The translations under genes were made by a program, and so were the position numbers. Below are positions 1-7,759 of a stretch of 45,337 nucleotides of DNA, one piece after another; positions within the stretch are counted from its first letter, which is position 1, and each line of letters starts with the position of its first letter. Where the stretch lies: the NCBI RefSeq assembly GCF_024295805.1, contig NZ_JANCLX010000051.1:1-45337 (forward strand), in the 5' to 3' direction. Source of the stretch: Streptomyces cucumeris. GTDB taxonomy: Bacteria > Actinomycetota > Actinomycetes > Streptomycetales > Streptomycetaceae. The notes below the pieces were generated by a model. The model was not told where the DNA came from, did not search any database, and worked only from the letters and a program-made list of their open reading frames with translations.

Positions 1-108
1 AACCGCCTCAAGCAGTGGCGCGGCCTCGCCACGCGCTACGACAAGACCGCAACCGTCTACCAGGCCGCACTCCACCTCGCGGCCATCCACATCTGGGCCG
101 CGAGGTGA
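1..108 (+). CDS. C-terminal end of IS5-type transposase (cut by window edge)
   Basis: An open frame enters from the left edge and ends at TGA 106-108, giving 35 residues beginning NRLKQWRGLATRYDKTA. The segment LKxWRGLATRYDKTA is a typical C-terminus of IS5-family DDE transposases of actinobacteria, carrying the last conserved region (R and YDK around the third acidic residue). Only the tail is visible, so integrity of the element cannot be judged. The stretch after the stop (about 109-127) probably holds the right terminal inverted repeat, but without the left end this cannot be confirmed. It marks a mobile element next to the efflux gene that follows. Confidence 0.75.
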   Translation, partial: NRLKQWRGLATRYDKTATVYQAALHLAAIHIWAAR

Positions 109-197
109 TCCGTAAGAAACGGCCTAGGACCCACCGGGGTCCGGATGCTCCGAAATGACGATGCGGGGTCCATGGCCGGACTGACAGCATCAGGGGC

Positions 198-1736
198 ATG
201 GGCGCTCACACTCCTTACCCGGCATCGTCGGACGCCGAAACCGCGACAACCAACCCTCCTGTCACGACCTCCGCCACGTCCGCCTCCGGCGCCCGGTCCG
301 CGCCGCCGGTCTGGGCGGTGCTGCTCGCCGCCTGCGCCGGGCAGTTCCTCGTGGTGCTCGACGTCTCCGTGGTCAACATGGCGCTGCCGTCGATGAGTTC
401 GTCCCTGGCGCTCACCGAGACCGGTCTGCAGTGGGTCGTCAACGCCTATGTGCTCACCTTCGCGGGCTTCCTGCTGCTCGGCGGGCGCGCGGCGGATCTC
501 TTCGGCCGTAAGCGGGTGTTCCTGCTGGGTCTTGGGCTGTTCACCGTCGCCAGCCTGGCGGGCGGTCTGGCGCAGGAGCCGTGGCAGCTGATCGCGGCCC
601 GTGCCGTCCAGGGCGTGGGCGCCGCGGTGGTCTCCCCGGCCACGCTCACCATCCTCACCACCACCTTCCCGCACGGCTCGGCCCGCACCCGGGCCATCGG
701 CACCTGGACGGCGGTCGGCGCGGGCGGGGGAGCGGCGGGCGCGCTGGTCGGCGGACTGCTCACCGAGTACCTGTCCTGGCGCTGGGTGCTGCTGGTCAAT
801 GTGCCGGTCGGCGCGCTGGTCCTGGTGGCCGCCACGGTGTGGCTCACCGAGAGCCGGTCCGGTGCCGCGCGCCGGCTCGACATCCCCGGGGCGGTGCTGG
901 TCACATCGGGGCTCGCGGCCCTCGCGTACGGCATCGTCCAGACCGAGTCGCACGGCTGGGGTGCCGCCGCCTCGCTGGTCCCGATGCTGGCCGGTCTCGT
1001 GCTGCTCGGTGTCTTCCTGGCCGTGGAGGCCCGCACGCGGGAGCCGTTGATGCCGCTGCGGCTGTTCCGGGTCCGGGCGGTGACGGCGGCGAACGCGGTG
1101 ATGACGGTGTTCGGCGCCGGGATGTTCGCCATGTGGTACTTCATGTCGCTCTATCTGCAGAACGTGCTGCACTACAGCCCGGTCAAGGCCGGTCTGGCCT
1201 TCCTCCCGCACACCCTCTCCATCGTCCTCGGTTCGAAGCTGGCGCCCCGGCTGATGGCGCGGTTCGACGGGAAGACGCTGGCGCTGGTCGGCGGCGTCCT
1301 CGCGGTGACCGGATTCGGCTGGCAGAGCCGGATGGACGCCGACGGTACCTTCCTCGGCACGGTCCTGGGCCCGGCCGTGGTGATGTCGCTCGGCTCGGGG
1401 CTGCTGATGACCCCGCTGGCCGCCGCGGCCACCTCCGGGGCGACCGCGTCTGACGCCGGACTGGTGTCGGGCCTGGTCAACACCTCCCGGCAGATGGGCG
1501 GCGCCCTCGGCCTGAGCGTGCTGGCGACGGTGGCGGCCGAGCGGATCTCCTCCGTACGCGGCGACGGAGGCACCGCGGAGCGGGCGCTCGCGGCGGGCTA
1601 CGCCCAGGCGTTCACCGTGGCCACCGGGATCATCGGGGCGGCCGTGGTGCTGATGGCGGTGGCCCTGCCCCGCACCCCGGCGGTCCCGGTGGGCCCAGTG
1701 GGCCCGGGCGGCGGGGGCGCGGACCGCGCGGCCTAG
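198..1736 (+). CDS. MFS drug efflux transporter, DHA2 (EmrB/QacA) family
   Basis: This 512-residue protein has the length and hydrophobic pattern of a 14-TM proton-coupled drug exporter of the cytoplasmic membrane. After a 40-residue polar N-terminus come TM1 (AVLLAACAGQFLVVLDVSVV) with the DHA2 D1 motif, LQWVVNAYVL, motif A (GRAADLFGRKRV, residues about 95-107) and motif C-like GVGAAVVSPATL. The ATG at 198 lies close behind a weak AGGGG, so a slightly later start is possible. Its neighbours are a transposase remnant upstream and a convergent two-component pair downstream. The substrate is unknown. Family call firm, drug role inferred. Confidence 0.9.
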   Translation: MGAHTPYPASSDAETATTNPPVTTSATSASGARSAPPVWAVLLAACAGQFLVVLDVSVVNMALPSMSSSLALTETGLQWVVNAYVLTFAGFLLLGGRAADLFGRKRVFLLGLGLFTVASLAGGLAQEPWQLIAARAVQGVGAAVVSPATLTILTTTFPHGSARTRAIGTWTAVGAGGGAAGALVGGLLTEYLSWRWVLLVNVPVGALVLVAATVWLTESRSGAARRLDIPGAVLVTSGLAALAYGIVQTESHGWGAAASLVPMLAGLVLLGVFLAVEARTREPLMPLRLFRVRAVTAANAVMTVFGAGMFAMWYFMSLYLQNVLHYSPVKAGLAFLPHTLSIVLGSKLAPRLMARFDGKTLALVGGVLAVTGFGWQSRMDADGTFLGTVLGPAVVMSLGSGLLMTPLAAAATSGATASDAGLVSGLVNTSRQMGGALGLSVLATVAAERISSVRGDGGTAERALAAGYAQAFTVATGIIGAAVVLMAVALPRTPAVPVGPVGPGGGGADRAA

Positions 1737-1750
1737 GGGCCATCTGCGAA

Positions 1751-1795
1751 GGGGGTGTCCGGCCGCGACCGGCGTCTGGTGCACGGGACACCTCC
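1751..1795. terminator. Hairpin between convergent genes, likely bidirectional terminator
   Basis: GGGGGTGTCC (1751-1760) pairs with GGACACCTCC (1786-1795), a 10-bp stem with one G-U pair and a 25-nt loop. It lies between the stop of the efflux gene (1736) and that of the response regulator (1891). There is no U tract, as is common in Streptomyces. Confidence 0.5.
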
Positions 1796-1890
1796 CGGCG
1801 GTAGCCGGGGGCAGCGTGCCAGGCGCGCCGGGAGCAGGGCGGCCCCCTTGAGGGCGAGCCCCGACCGGCGGTCCTCCGCCGTCGGCCGCG

Positions 1891-2496
1891 CTACAGCCAG
1901 CCGTTCTGGCGGGCCGCCCGGACCGCCTCCATCCGGTTGCGGGTCCGGGTCTTGCCGATTGCCGAGGAGAGGTAATTGCGCACGGTGGCCGGGGACAGAT
2001 GCACCCGGTCCGCGATATCGGCCACCGTGGCACCGTCCACCGCCGCCGCCAGCACATCGCGTTCGCGCTGGGTGAGCGGATTGGGCCCGGCGCTCAGCGC
2101 CGCGGCGGCCAGGCCCGGGTCGATGACGCGTTCACCCGCCAGCACCCGGCGCACGGCCACCGCCAGTTCCTCCACCGGACCGTCCTTGACCAGGAATCCG
2201 GCCGCCCCCGCCTCCATCGCCCGGCGCAGATAGCCGGGACGGCCGAAGGTGGTGAGGATCAGCACCTGGCACGCGGGCAGCGCCTCGCGCAGCGCGGCGG
2301 CGGCGTCCAGGCCGCTGCGGCCGGGGAGTTCGATGTCCAGCAGCGCCACATCGGGCCGGGTCTCCAGGGCCCGGGGCACGATCTCGTCACCGTCGCCGAC
2401 CTGCGCGACGATCTCGAAGTCCGCCTCGAGTCCGAGCAGCAGGGCCAGTGCGCCGCGCATCATCCCCTGGTCCTCGGCGAGCAGTAGCTTGATCAT
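1891..2496 (-). CDS. NarL/DesR-type response regulator
   Basis: A 201-residue cytoplasmic transcription factor. The N-terminal receiver domain starts MIKLLLAEDQGMMRGAL with acidic pocket E8/D9 and phospho-acceptor D54 in ALLDIELPGRSG. The C-terminal LuxR-type helix-turn-helix is about residues 135-201 (LTQRERDVLAAAVDGATVAD, then LSPATVRNYLSSA). Its start codon overlaps the stop of the histidine kinase gene (ATGA), so the two are translationally coupled. Layout and size resemble DesKR/LiaRS-type pairs. The convergent efflux gene might be a target, but nothing in the sequence proves it. Confidence 0.93.
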   Translation of the reverse strand: MIKLLLAEDQGMMRGALALLLGLEADFEIVAQVGDGDEIVPRALETRPDVALLDIELPGRSGLDAAAALREALPACQVLILTTFGRPGYLRRAMEAGAAGFLVKDGPVEELAVAVRRVLAGERVIDPGLAAAALSAGPNPLTQRERDVLAAAVDGATVADIADRVHLSPATVRNYLSSAIGKTRTRNRMEAVRAARQNGWL

Positions 2497-3722
2497 GTCG
2501 TTCGGGCCCCCTCGGCCGTGCGGTCCATTTGCTCATGCGCAGTCCCCGCGGGTCCGTCGCCCGCGCCGTCCACCGTCTCGTCCACCGGCAGTTCGGCGGC
2601 GAGCCGGAAGCCGCGGCGGCCGTCGGGCCCGGCGGCCAGCGCCCCGCCCGCCGCCGACAGCCGCTCGGCCAGCCCCTTCAGACCGGTGCCACCGCCCACC
2701 CCGGCGGCCGGGGCCGCCGGGGTGCGCGCACCGGACGTACCGGAGCCCGCACCGCGTCCATCGTCGGTGATCTCCAGCCGTACCCGGTCGGTACCGCCCC
2801 GGATGTCGATCGCGCACCGCCGTGCCCCGCTGTGCCGGACCACATTGGTGACGCCCTCGCGGACCACCCACCCCAGGAGTGCCTCGGTCTGCGGCGGCAG
2901 CGGCGGTCCGGACCGGCGCAGATCCGCCTCGATCCCGGAGGCGTCCAGCAGCGAGGCGGCCCGCTCCAGTTCGGTGGCCAGGCCGCCCTCGCGATAGCCG
3001 GTGACGGCCTCGCGGATCTCGGTGAGCGCCTGCCGTCCCACCGCCTCGATGTCCGCGGCCTGGCCGAGCGCGGCTGTCAGGTCGTGCGGGGCGAGCCGCC
3101 GCACCGCCTCCGCCTTGACCACCACCACCGACATGGTGTGGCCGAGCAGATCGTGCAGATCGCGGGAGAAGCGCAGCCGCTCCTCCTCCACCGCCGCGCG
3201 GGCCAGTTCCAGACGGGTGGCGCGGAGCTGGGCCACCGCCTCGAACAGCGACAGGATGGCGGCCGTCACCAGCCCGGAGAGCACGGTTCCGTACGCCACC
3301 GTCAGCGGGTCCGAGGAACCGCCGCGCAAGGCCGCAATCACCGCGGCCGATCCGGCGAAGACCAGGATGAACGGCCCCAGCCGCCGCCCCCGGAGCACGA
3401 TGCCGGTGGCCAGCGACAGCAGCGGGAAACACAGCAGCCAGTCCTTGGCGTAGCCCACGGCCAGCGCGTAGGTGACCACCGCCAGTCCGGCGAGCGCGGC
3501 CCGCGGAACCCAGGTGTGGCGGTGCCGTTCGTCCAGACCGGTGAGCACGGCGGTGATGTAGAGCGCCGTGAAGGCCACCGTCCCGAGCCCGCCCAGCCAG
3601 GGCGCCGGTGTCCGGCCCCGGACGAGCTCGTGCACATTCCCGCTGAGCATGAACAGCCAGGGCAGGAAGGCATAGCGGCGGGGAGGTTTGAGCCGCTCGA
3701 TCTCCGCGGTGGTGGCGTCCAT
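2493..3722 (-). CDS. Sensor histidine kinase, HisKA_3/DesK-like
   Basis: A 409-residue membrane sensor kinase when started at the ATG at 3722 (MDATTAEIERLKPPRR). An in-frame extension to 3821 exists but encodes Cys/His-rich residues unlike the family. Five or so hydrophobic segments fill about residues 20-150. The dimerisation/phosphotransfer helix has RFSRDLHDLLGHTMSVV with phospho-acceptor H190, followed by a HATPase_c domain with the N-box (REGVTNVVRHS), a G1-like DDGRGAG and a G2-like GGTGLKGLAERL. The product phosphorylates the coupled response regulator. A TAGGGT hexamer lies 7 nt before the ATG, so the mRNA may be leaderless. The stimulus is unknown. Confidence 0.92.
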   Translation of the reverse strand: MDATTAEIERLKPPRRYAFLPWLFMLSGNVHELVRGRTPAPWLGGLGTVAFTALYITAVLTGLDERHRHTWVPRAALAGLAVVTYALAVGYAKDWLLCFPLLSLATGIVLRGRRLGPFILVFAGSAAVIAALRGGSSDPLTVAYGTVLSGLVTAAILSLFEAVAQLRATRLELARAAVEEERLRFSRDLHDLLGHTMSVVVVKAEAVRRLAPHDLTAALGQAADIEAVGRQALTEIREAVTGYREGGLATELERAASLLDASGIEADLRRSGPPLPPQTEALLGWVVREGVTNVVRHSGARRCAIDIRGGTDRVRLEITDDGRGAGSGTSGARTPAAPAAGVGGGTGLKGLAERLSAAGGALAAGPDGRRGFRLAAELPVDETVDGAGDGPAGTAHEQMDRTAEGARTT

Positions 3723-3729
3723 GGACCGC

Positions 3730-3758
3730 ACCCTATGCACACCGCCATGACCTGGGCA
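3730..3758 (-). promoter_or_regulatory. Candidate promoter of the histidine kinase/response regulator operon (leaderless)
   Basis: On the minus strand TAGGGT (3735-3730) fits a TANNNT -10 element and ends 7 nt before the ATG at 3722. A weak TGCCCA (3758-3753) sits 17 bp upstream as a possible -35. No ribosome-binding site is visible, which fits a leaderless message. Confidence 0.45.
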
Positions 3759-3802
3759 GATGCAGATGTGGGCGGACGGCCATGACATATGTCCCGAGCA
3801 AA

Positions 3803-3819
3803 GCTGACGAAGTGTCAGC
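3803..3819. promoter_or_regulatory. Inverted repeat in the divergent intergenic region
   Basis: GCTGAC (3803-3808), spacer GAAGT, GTCAGC (3814-3819): a perfect 6/5/6 inverted repeat between the histidine kinase and the oxidation operon. It could be an operator for either direction; the regulator is unknown. Confidence 0.35.
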
Positions 3820-3846
3820 ACTCTTCCCAGTGCCGGGGGATTGGGC

Positions 3847-3852
3847 TATACA
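3847..3852 (+). promoter_or_regulatory. Candidate -10 element for the oxidation operon
   Basis: TATACA, followed by T, is an unusually AT-rich hexamer for this DNA and fits a vegetative -10. It precedes the KstR-like palindrome by 14 nt, so a repressor bound there would cover the start of transcription. The -35 is weak (TTCCCA near 3824). Confidence 0.4.
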
Positions 3853-3866
3853 TGGGTGCCATCGGC

Positions 3867-3880
3867 TAGAACGCGTTCTC
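3867..3880. promoter_or_regulatory. KstR-like operator palindrome
   Basis: TAGAACGCGTTCTC contains the perfect 12-bp palindrome AGAACGCGTTCT (3868-3879). It fits the TNNAACNNGTTNNA consensus known for the mycobacterial TetR-type sterol-catabolism repressor KstR at every defined position except the last base. It lies just downstream of a -10-like TATACA and upstream of three acyl-CoA/steroid-type oxidation genes. Sequence match seen; regulator identity inferred. Confidence 0.55.
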
Positions 3881-4066
3881 GTTCTCGTCCGCGCGGACCG
3901 CCTCCGGCGGCCGGACGTGCGGCCGGACGTACGCGGCGCGGACCTGCCGACCAGAAGCGACCCCGGCACGGCCGACGGTGCGGACGGGCGGGCCGGGGTC
4001 TTCACACGGTGGGGACGACTCCCGCCGTGTTGCCGTGGCCGAGGAACCGAGGAGTGCTGTCGCCCT

Positions 4067-4939
4067 ATGCCCATCGATGCCGCCAAGGCCGTCTCGGCCG
4101 AGCCCCGGACCACGGCGCTCAGCTGGGGTCACAAGGACATCCAGCTCTACCACCTCGGGATCGGGGCCGGAACCCCGGCCACCGACCCCGATGAGCTCCG
4201 CTACACCCTGGAGAGCAGACTCCATGTCCTCCCCAGCTTCGCCACCGTGGCGGGCGGCGGGATGGCCCTCGCGGGCGGGATGGGCGCGCCCGGGATCGAT
4301 GTGGACCTCGCCGCCGTCCTGCACGGCGGACAGTCCGTCACACTGCACCGGCCCATCCCGGTGGACGGCCGGGCCACCCAGACGTCGAAGGTGGCCGCGG
4401 TGTACGACAAGGGGAAGGCCGCGGTGATCGTGCTGCGGACCGAGGCCACCGACGACGACGGCCCGCTGTGGACCTGTGACACCCGGATCTACGTCCGCGG
4501 CGAGGGCGGGTTCGGCGGTGAACGCGGGCCGTCCGACCGGGTGGAGCCGCCGGCCCGCGAACCCGACCACACCGTGGAGCGGGCCATCCGCGACGACCAG
4601 GCGCTGCTGTACCGGCTGTCCGGCGACTGGAACCCGCTGCACGCCGACCCCGACTTCGCCAAGGGCGCCGGGTTCGACCGGCCCATCCTGCACGGGCTGT
4701 GCTCGTACGGGATGGTGCTGAAGGCGGTCGTGGACACCGCGCTGGACGGCGAGGTGGCCCGCGTCCGCTCGTATGCCACCCGGTTCGCCGGAGTGGTCTT
4801 CCCCGGCGAGACCCTGTGCGTCCGGATGTGGCGCGAGACCGCCGACGGCGGCGGTCCCGGCCGTATCCATGTGACGGCCACGGCCGTCGAACGGGACGGC
4901 GCACCCGTCCTCACCGACACCACCGTCGAGCACGTCTGA
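4067..4939 (+). CDS. MaoC-family (R)-specific enoyl-CoA hydratase, Hsd4B/Rv3538-like
   Basis: A 290-residue double hot-dog hydratase that would add water to trans-2-enoyl-CoA thioesters. The start MPIDAAKAV at 4067 sits about 10 nt behind GAGGAG and matches how Hsd4B-type proteins begin. The second half has the hydratase-2 catalytic signature: YRLSGDWNPLHADPDFAK, then GFDRPILHGLCSYG, with the Asp-His pair. The first half (WGHKDIQLYHLGIGAG) is a degenerate hot dog as in eukaryotic-type MFE-2 hydratases. It heads an operon with a Zn-alcohol dehydrogenase and an SDR, together resembling a split MFE-2 for side-chain or branched-chain beta-oxidation. The exact substrate is not visible. Confidence 0.9.
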   Translation: MPIDAAKAVSAEPRTTALSWGHKDIQLYHLGIGAGTPATDPDELRYTLESRLHVLPSFATVAGGGMALAGGMGAPGIDVDLAAVLHGGQSVTLHRPIPVDGRATQTSKVAAVYDKGKAAVIVLRTEATDDDGPLWTCDTRIYVRGEGGFGGERGPSDRVEPPAREPDHTVERAIRDDQALLYRLSGDWNPLHADPDFAKGAGFDRPILHGLCSYGMVLKAVVDTALDGEVARVRSYATRFAGVVFPGETLCVRMWRETADGGGPGRIHVTATAVERDGAPVLTDTTVEHV

Positions 4940-4964
4940 CCCATGTGACCCACGAGGAGGCACC

Positions 4965-6050
4965 GTGCGCGCGGCCGTACTGCACGAGACGGGGCAGGAG
5001 AAGCTGGAAGTCCTCGATGACATCGAGGCGGTGGGGTTCGGTCCCGGTACGGTCCGGCTGCGCGTCAGGGCCACCGGACTGTGCCACTCCGACCTCTCCG
5101 CGATGAGCGGCGTCCTGCCGCAGCCCGCGCCCTTCGTCCCCGGACACGAGGGCGCGGGGGAGATCCTGGAGGTCGGCGAGGGTGTGACCGGGCTGAGCGC
5201 GGGCGACCGGGTGCTGGTGTGCTGGCTGCCCGCCTGCGGCGGCTGTCCGTCCTGCCGCCGCGGCCAGCCGCATCTGTGCCTGGCCGGGTTCATGAACGCC
5301 GGAACGCCCAACTACCGCCGCCCCGGCGGCAGTCCGCCGGAGGTGTTCGGCTTCGCGGGCACCGGCACCTTCGCCGAGGAGGTCGTCCTGCCCGCGCCCT
5401 GCGCGGTGCCGATCCCCGACGACGTTCCCTATGACATCGCGGCCCTCATCGGCTGCGGCGTCACCACCGGGCTCGGCGCGGTGTTCACCACCGCGCGGGT
5501 CGAGGCCGGGGCGTCGGTCGCCGTCATCGGCTGCGGCGGTGTCGGCATCAGCGTCATCCAGGGGGCCAGGGCGGCGGGCGCGGCCCGGATCGTGGCCGTC
5601 GACCCGGTCGAGGCGCGGCGCGAGGCGGCCCTGCGGTTCGGCGCCACCGAGGCGGTTCCGCCGGACGGTCTGGCCGACGCCAAGAACCGCGTCACCGCGG
5701 GCGAGGGCTTCGACTACGTCTTCGAGGTGGTCGGCCGCTCCGCCACCGCCCGTACCGCCTACGACACCACCCGGCGCGGCGGCACCCTGTGCGTCGTCGG
5801 CGCGGGCGCCGGCGACGATCTGCTGAACCTCAACATGTTCGAGCTGTTCTTCGACGAGAAGCGGATCCTGCCCTCGCTCTACGGCGGCGGTGATGTGCTG
5901 CGCTCCTACGAACGCACCATCGCGCTGTGGCGGGCGGGCCGGATCGACCTCGAAGGGCTGATCACCCACCGGGTGCGGCTGACCGAGATCAATGACGCGC
6001 TCGACCAGATGCGGACCGGGGAGGCGCTGCGCACATGCATCGAGATCTGA
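4965..6050 (+). CDS. Zinc-dependent medium-chain alcohol dehydrogenase
   Basis: A 361-residue MDR-superfamily NAD(P)-dependent alcohol dehydrogenase. The GTG start at 4965 follows GAGGAGG. The catalytic zinc site is GLCHSDLS (Cys about residue 39) and GHEGAGEI (His/Glu). The structural zinc is bound by Cys 91, 94, 97 and 105 in ACGGCPSCRRGQPHLC. The Rossmann motif is VIGCGGVGISVIQGA with a following acidic residue (AVDPVEAR), which favours NAD. It is the second gene of the oxidation operon, 25 bp after the hydratase, and its stop overlaps the next gene by 16 nt, so co-translation is likely. It probably oxidises an alcohol intermediate; the substrate is unknown. Confidence 0.93.
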   Translation: MRAAVLHETGQEKLEVLDDIEAVGFGPGTVRLRVRATGLCHSDLSAMSGVLPQPAPFVPGHEGAGEILEVGEGVTGLSAGDRVLVCWLPACGGCPSCRRGQPHLCLAGFMNAGTPNYRRPGGSPPEVFGFAGTGTFAEEVVLPAPCAVPIPDDVPYDIAALIGCGVTTGLGAVFTTARVEAGASVAVIGCGGVGISVIQGARAAGAARIVAVDPVEARREAALRFGATEAVPPDGLADAKNRVTAGEGFDYVFEVVGRSATARTAYDTTRRGGTLCVVGAGAGDDLLNLNMFELFFDEKRILPSLYGGGDVLRSYERTIALWRAGRIDLEGLITHRVRLTEINDALDQMRTGEALRTCIEI

Positions 6051-7015
6051 GACCGTCCGGGGACCGCCCGCTGACGGGCAAGACCGCGATCGTCACCGGC
6101 GCGGGCCGTGGTCTCGGCCGCGTCGAGGCCCTCGAACTGGCGCGCCTCGGCGCCCAAGTCGTCGTCAACGACTTCGGACAGGGCGGCCGCGACGGCTCGG
6201 GGGAGGCGTCCGCCGGACCGGCGGAGCAGGTCGCCGCGGAGATCCGCGCCTCCGGTTGCCGGGCCACCGCCCACGCCGGTGACGTGGCCGACTTCGAACA
6301 GGCCCGGGAACTGGTCCAGCTCGCCGTGGACACCTATGGCGCCCTGGACATCCTGGTCAACAACGCGGGCATCCTCCGCGACCGGATGATCTTCTCCATG
6401 TCCGAGACGGAATGGGACTCGGTCATCCGCGTCCACCTCAAGGGCCACTTCAACACCACCCGCTTCGCCGCCGCCCACTGGCGCGAACGCTCCAAGGCCA
6501 CTCGCGGCGGTCCGGTGCACGGCCGGATCGTCAACACCTCCTCCGAGGCGTTCCTCGCCGGGTCCCCGGGGCAGCCCAACTACGCCGCCGCCAAGGGCGG
6601 CATCGTCGGACTGACCACCTCCACGGCGGGCGCCCTGGCCAAGTACGGCGTCACGGCCAACGTCATCTGCCCGCGCGCCCGCACCCGGATGACCGAGGAC
6701 GTCTTCGCCGGCTTCGAACTCCCCGAGGACGGCCATCTCGACCCCCTCGCCCCCGAACATGTCGCCCCCCTCGTCGGCTATCTCGCCTCCCCCCGCGCCG
6801 CCAAGATCAGCGGGCAGGTGTTCGTGGTCCACGGCGGCATGGTGGCCATCCTCGAACGCCCCAAGGTGGCGGCCCGGCTCGACGCCTCGAAGGACACCTT
6901 CGGCTTCGATGAACTGGACGATGTCCTCACCCCGTACTTCGCGGGGCGCGGCGGGGAGAACTTCGCGGCGGTGGAGGTGCTGGGGCTCCGGCGCGGCCAG
7001 CCGCGCGTGCCGTAG
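6035..7015 (+). CDS. SDR-family 3-hydroxyacyl-CoA / 17beta-hydroxysteroid-type dehydrogenase
   Basis: A 326-residue classical short-chain dehydrogenase. It shows the cofactor motif TGAGRGLGRVEALELARLG, the insertion VVVNDFGQGGRDGSG typical of MFE-2/HSD17B4-like enzymes, NNAG at about residue 110, and the catalytic Ser (NTSSEAF) and Tyr-Lys (NYAAAKGG). The C-terminal extension of about 60 residues is longer than in FabG. The ATG at 6035 lies inside the end of the preceding gene. Together with the MaoC hydratase it would supply the hydratase and dehydrogenase steps of a beta-oxidation round, as Hsd4B and Hsd4A do in mycobacteria. No thiolase or acyl-CoA ligase is visible nearby. Confidence 0.9.
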   Translation: MHRDLRPSGDRPLTGKTAIVTGAGRGLGRVEALELARLGAQVVVNDFGQGGRDGSGEASAGPAEQVAAEIRASGCRATAHAGDVADFEQARELVQLAVDTYGALDILVNNAGILRDRMIFSMSETEWDSVIRVHLKGHFNTTRFAAAHWRERSKATRGGPVHGRIVNTSSEAFLAGSPGQPNYAAAKGGIVGLTTSTAGALAKYGVTANVICPRARTRMTEDVFAGFELPEDGHLDPLAPEHVAPLVGYLASPRAAKISGQVFVVHGGMVAILERPKVAARLDASKDTFGFDELDDVLTPYFAGRGGENFAAVEVLGLRRGQPRVP

Positions 7016-7035
7016 GACACCTCCGCGGGACGCCA

Positions 7036-7052
7036 GTTGCACATGGTGCAAC
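7036..7052. promoter_or_regulatory. Palindromic operator upstream of the aldolase gene
   Basis: GTTGCAC (7036-7042), spacer ATG, GTGCAAC (7046-7052): a perfect 7/3/7 inverted repeat placed just before the -35 of the aldolase promoter. Position and symmetry fit a dimeric regulator; the protein that binds is unknown. Confidence 0.55.
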
Positions 7053-7057
7053 GCTCA

Positions 7058-7086
7058 TTGCGCGGTGCGGTGGGGGTGGGCAGGAT
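7058..7086 (+). promoter_or_regulatory. Candidate promoter of the aldolase gene (leaderless)
   Basis: TTGCGC (7058-7063) and CAGGAT (7081-7086) are 17 bp apart, a canonical vegetative layout. The GTG start at 7093 is 6 nt after the -10, so transcription would begin at or next to the start codon. No ribosome-binding site precedes the GTG. Confidence 0.55.
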
Positions 7087-7092
7087 GGCGCC

Positions 7093-7737
7093 GTGACCAG
7101 CGCCGTGCCCACCCCCCCCGCCGTATCCCCGCTCGATCTCGCCCCGGTGCTCCCCGTCGTGGTGCTGTCGGAGGCGGCCGACGCCGTACCGCTGGCCCGC
7201 GCCCTGGTCGCGGGCGGACTGCCCGCGATCGAGGTGACCCTGCGCACTTCGGCCGCCGTGACCGCGATCCGGGCCATCGCCGAGGAGGTTCCGGAAGCGG
7301 TCGTCGGCGCCGGGACCGTGCTCACCCCGGAGCAGGTGGAGAGCTCCGTCGCGGCCGGTGCCCGCTTCCTCGTCAGCCCCGGCTGGACCGACCGGCTGCT
7401 GGACGCGATGCGCGGGTCGGGAGTGCCGTGTCTGCCCGGGGTGTCCACCGCCTCGGAGGCCGTGGCCCTGCTGGAACGCGGGGTCACGGAGATGAAGTTC
7501 TTCCCGGCGGAGGCCGCCGGGGGCCCGTCCTATCTGCGCTCACTCGCCGGACCGCTGCCCCGGGCCCGCTTCTGTCCCACCGGCGGCATCGACGCGCTGC
7601 GCGCCCCGGACTATCTGGCCCTGCCCAACGTGGCCTGTGTGGGCGGAACCTGGATGCTCCCCGCCGACGCCCTCGCGGCCCGGGACTGGCCGCGGGTGGA
7701 GGCCCTGGCCCGCGAGGCGGCGCGGCTGACGGGCTGA
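7093..7737 (+). CDS. eda: KDPG/KHG aldolase (bifunctional 2-keto-3-deoxygluconate-6-P / 4-hydroxy-2-oxoglutarate aldolase)
   Basis: A 214-residue cytoplasmic class I aldolase that splits 2-keto-3-deoxy-6-phosphogluconate or 4-hydroxy-2-oxoglutarate to pyruvate plus an aldehyde. It has the general base in AIEVTLRTSAAV, GAGTVLTPEQV, SPGWTDRLLDA, the Schiff-base Lys (K135) in EMKFFPAEAAGG, and the phosphate-binding FCPTGGI. Length is normal for Eda. It stands alone between the oxidation operon and a convergent RNase H gene. A palindrome and leaderless promoter precede it, so it has its own regulation. Confidence 0.92.
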   Translation: MTSAVPTPPAVSPLDLAPVLPVVVLSEAADAVPLARALVAGGLPAIEVTLRTSAAVTAIRAIAEEVPEAVVGAGTVLTPEQVESSVAAGARFLVSPGWTDRLLDAMRGSGVPCLPGVSTASEAVALLERGVTEMKFFPAEAAGGPSYLRSLAGPLPRARFCPTGGIDALRAPDYLALPNVACVGGTWMLPADALAARDWPRVEALAREAARLTG

Positions 7738-7759
7738 CCGGGCTCTCGCGGCCGCGGCT

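Noticed and set aside
57..2057. 666-codon minus-strand open frame opposite the efflux gene
   Set aside because: Antisense shadow of a clear MFS gene in GC-rich DNA; low-complexity Arg/Gly/His content and no family motifs.
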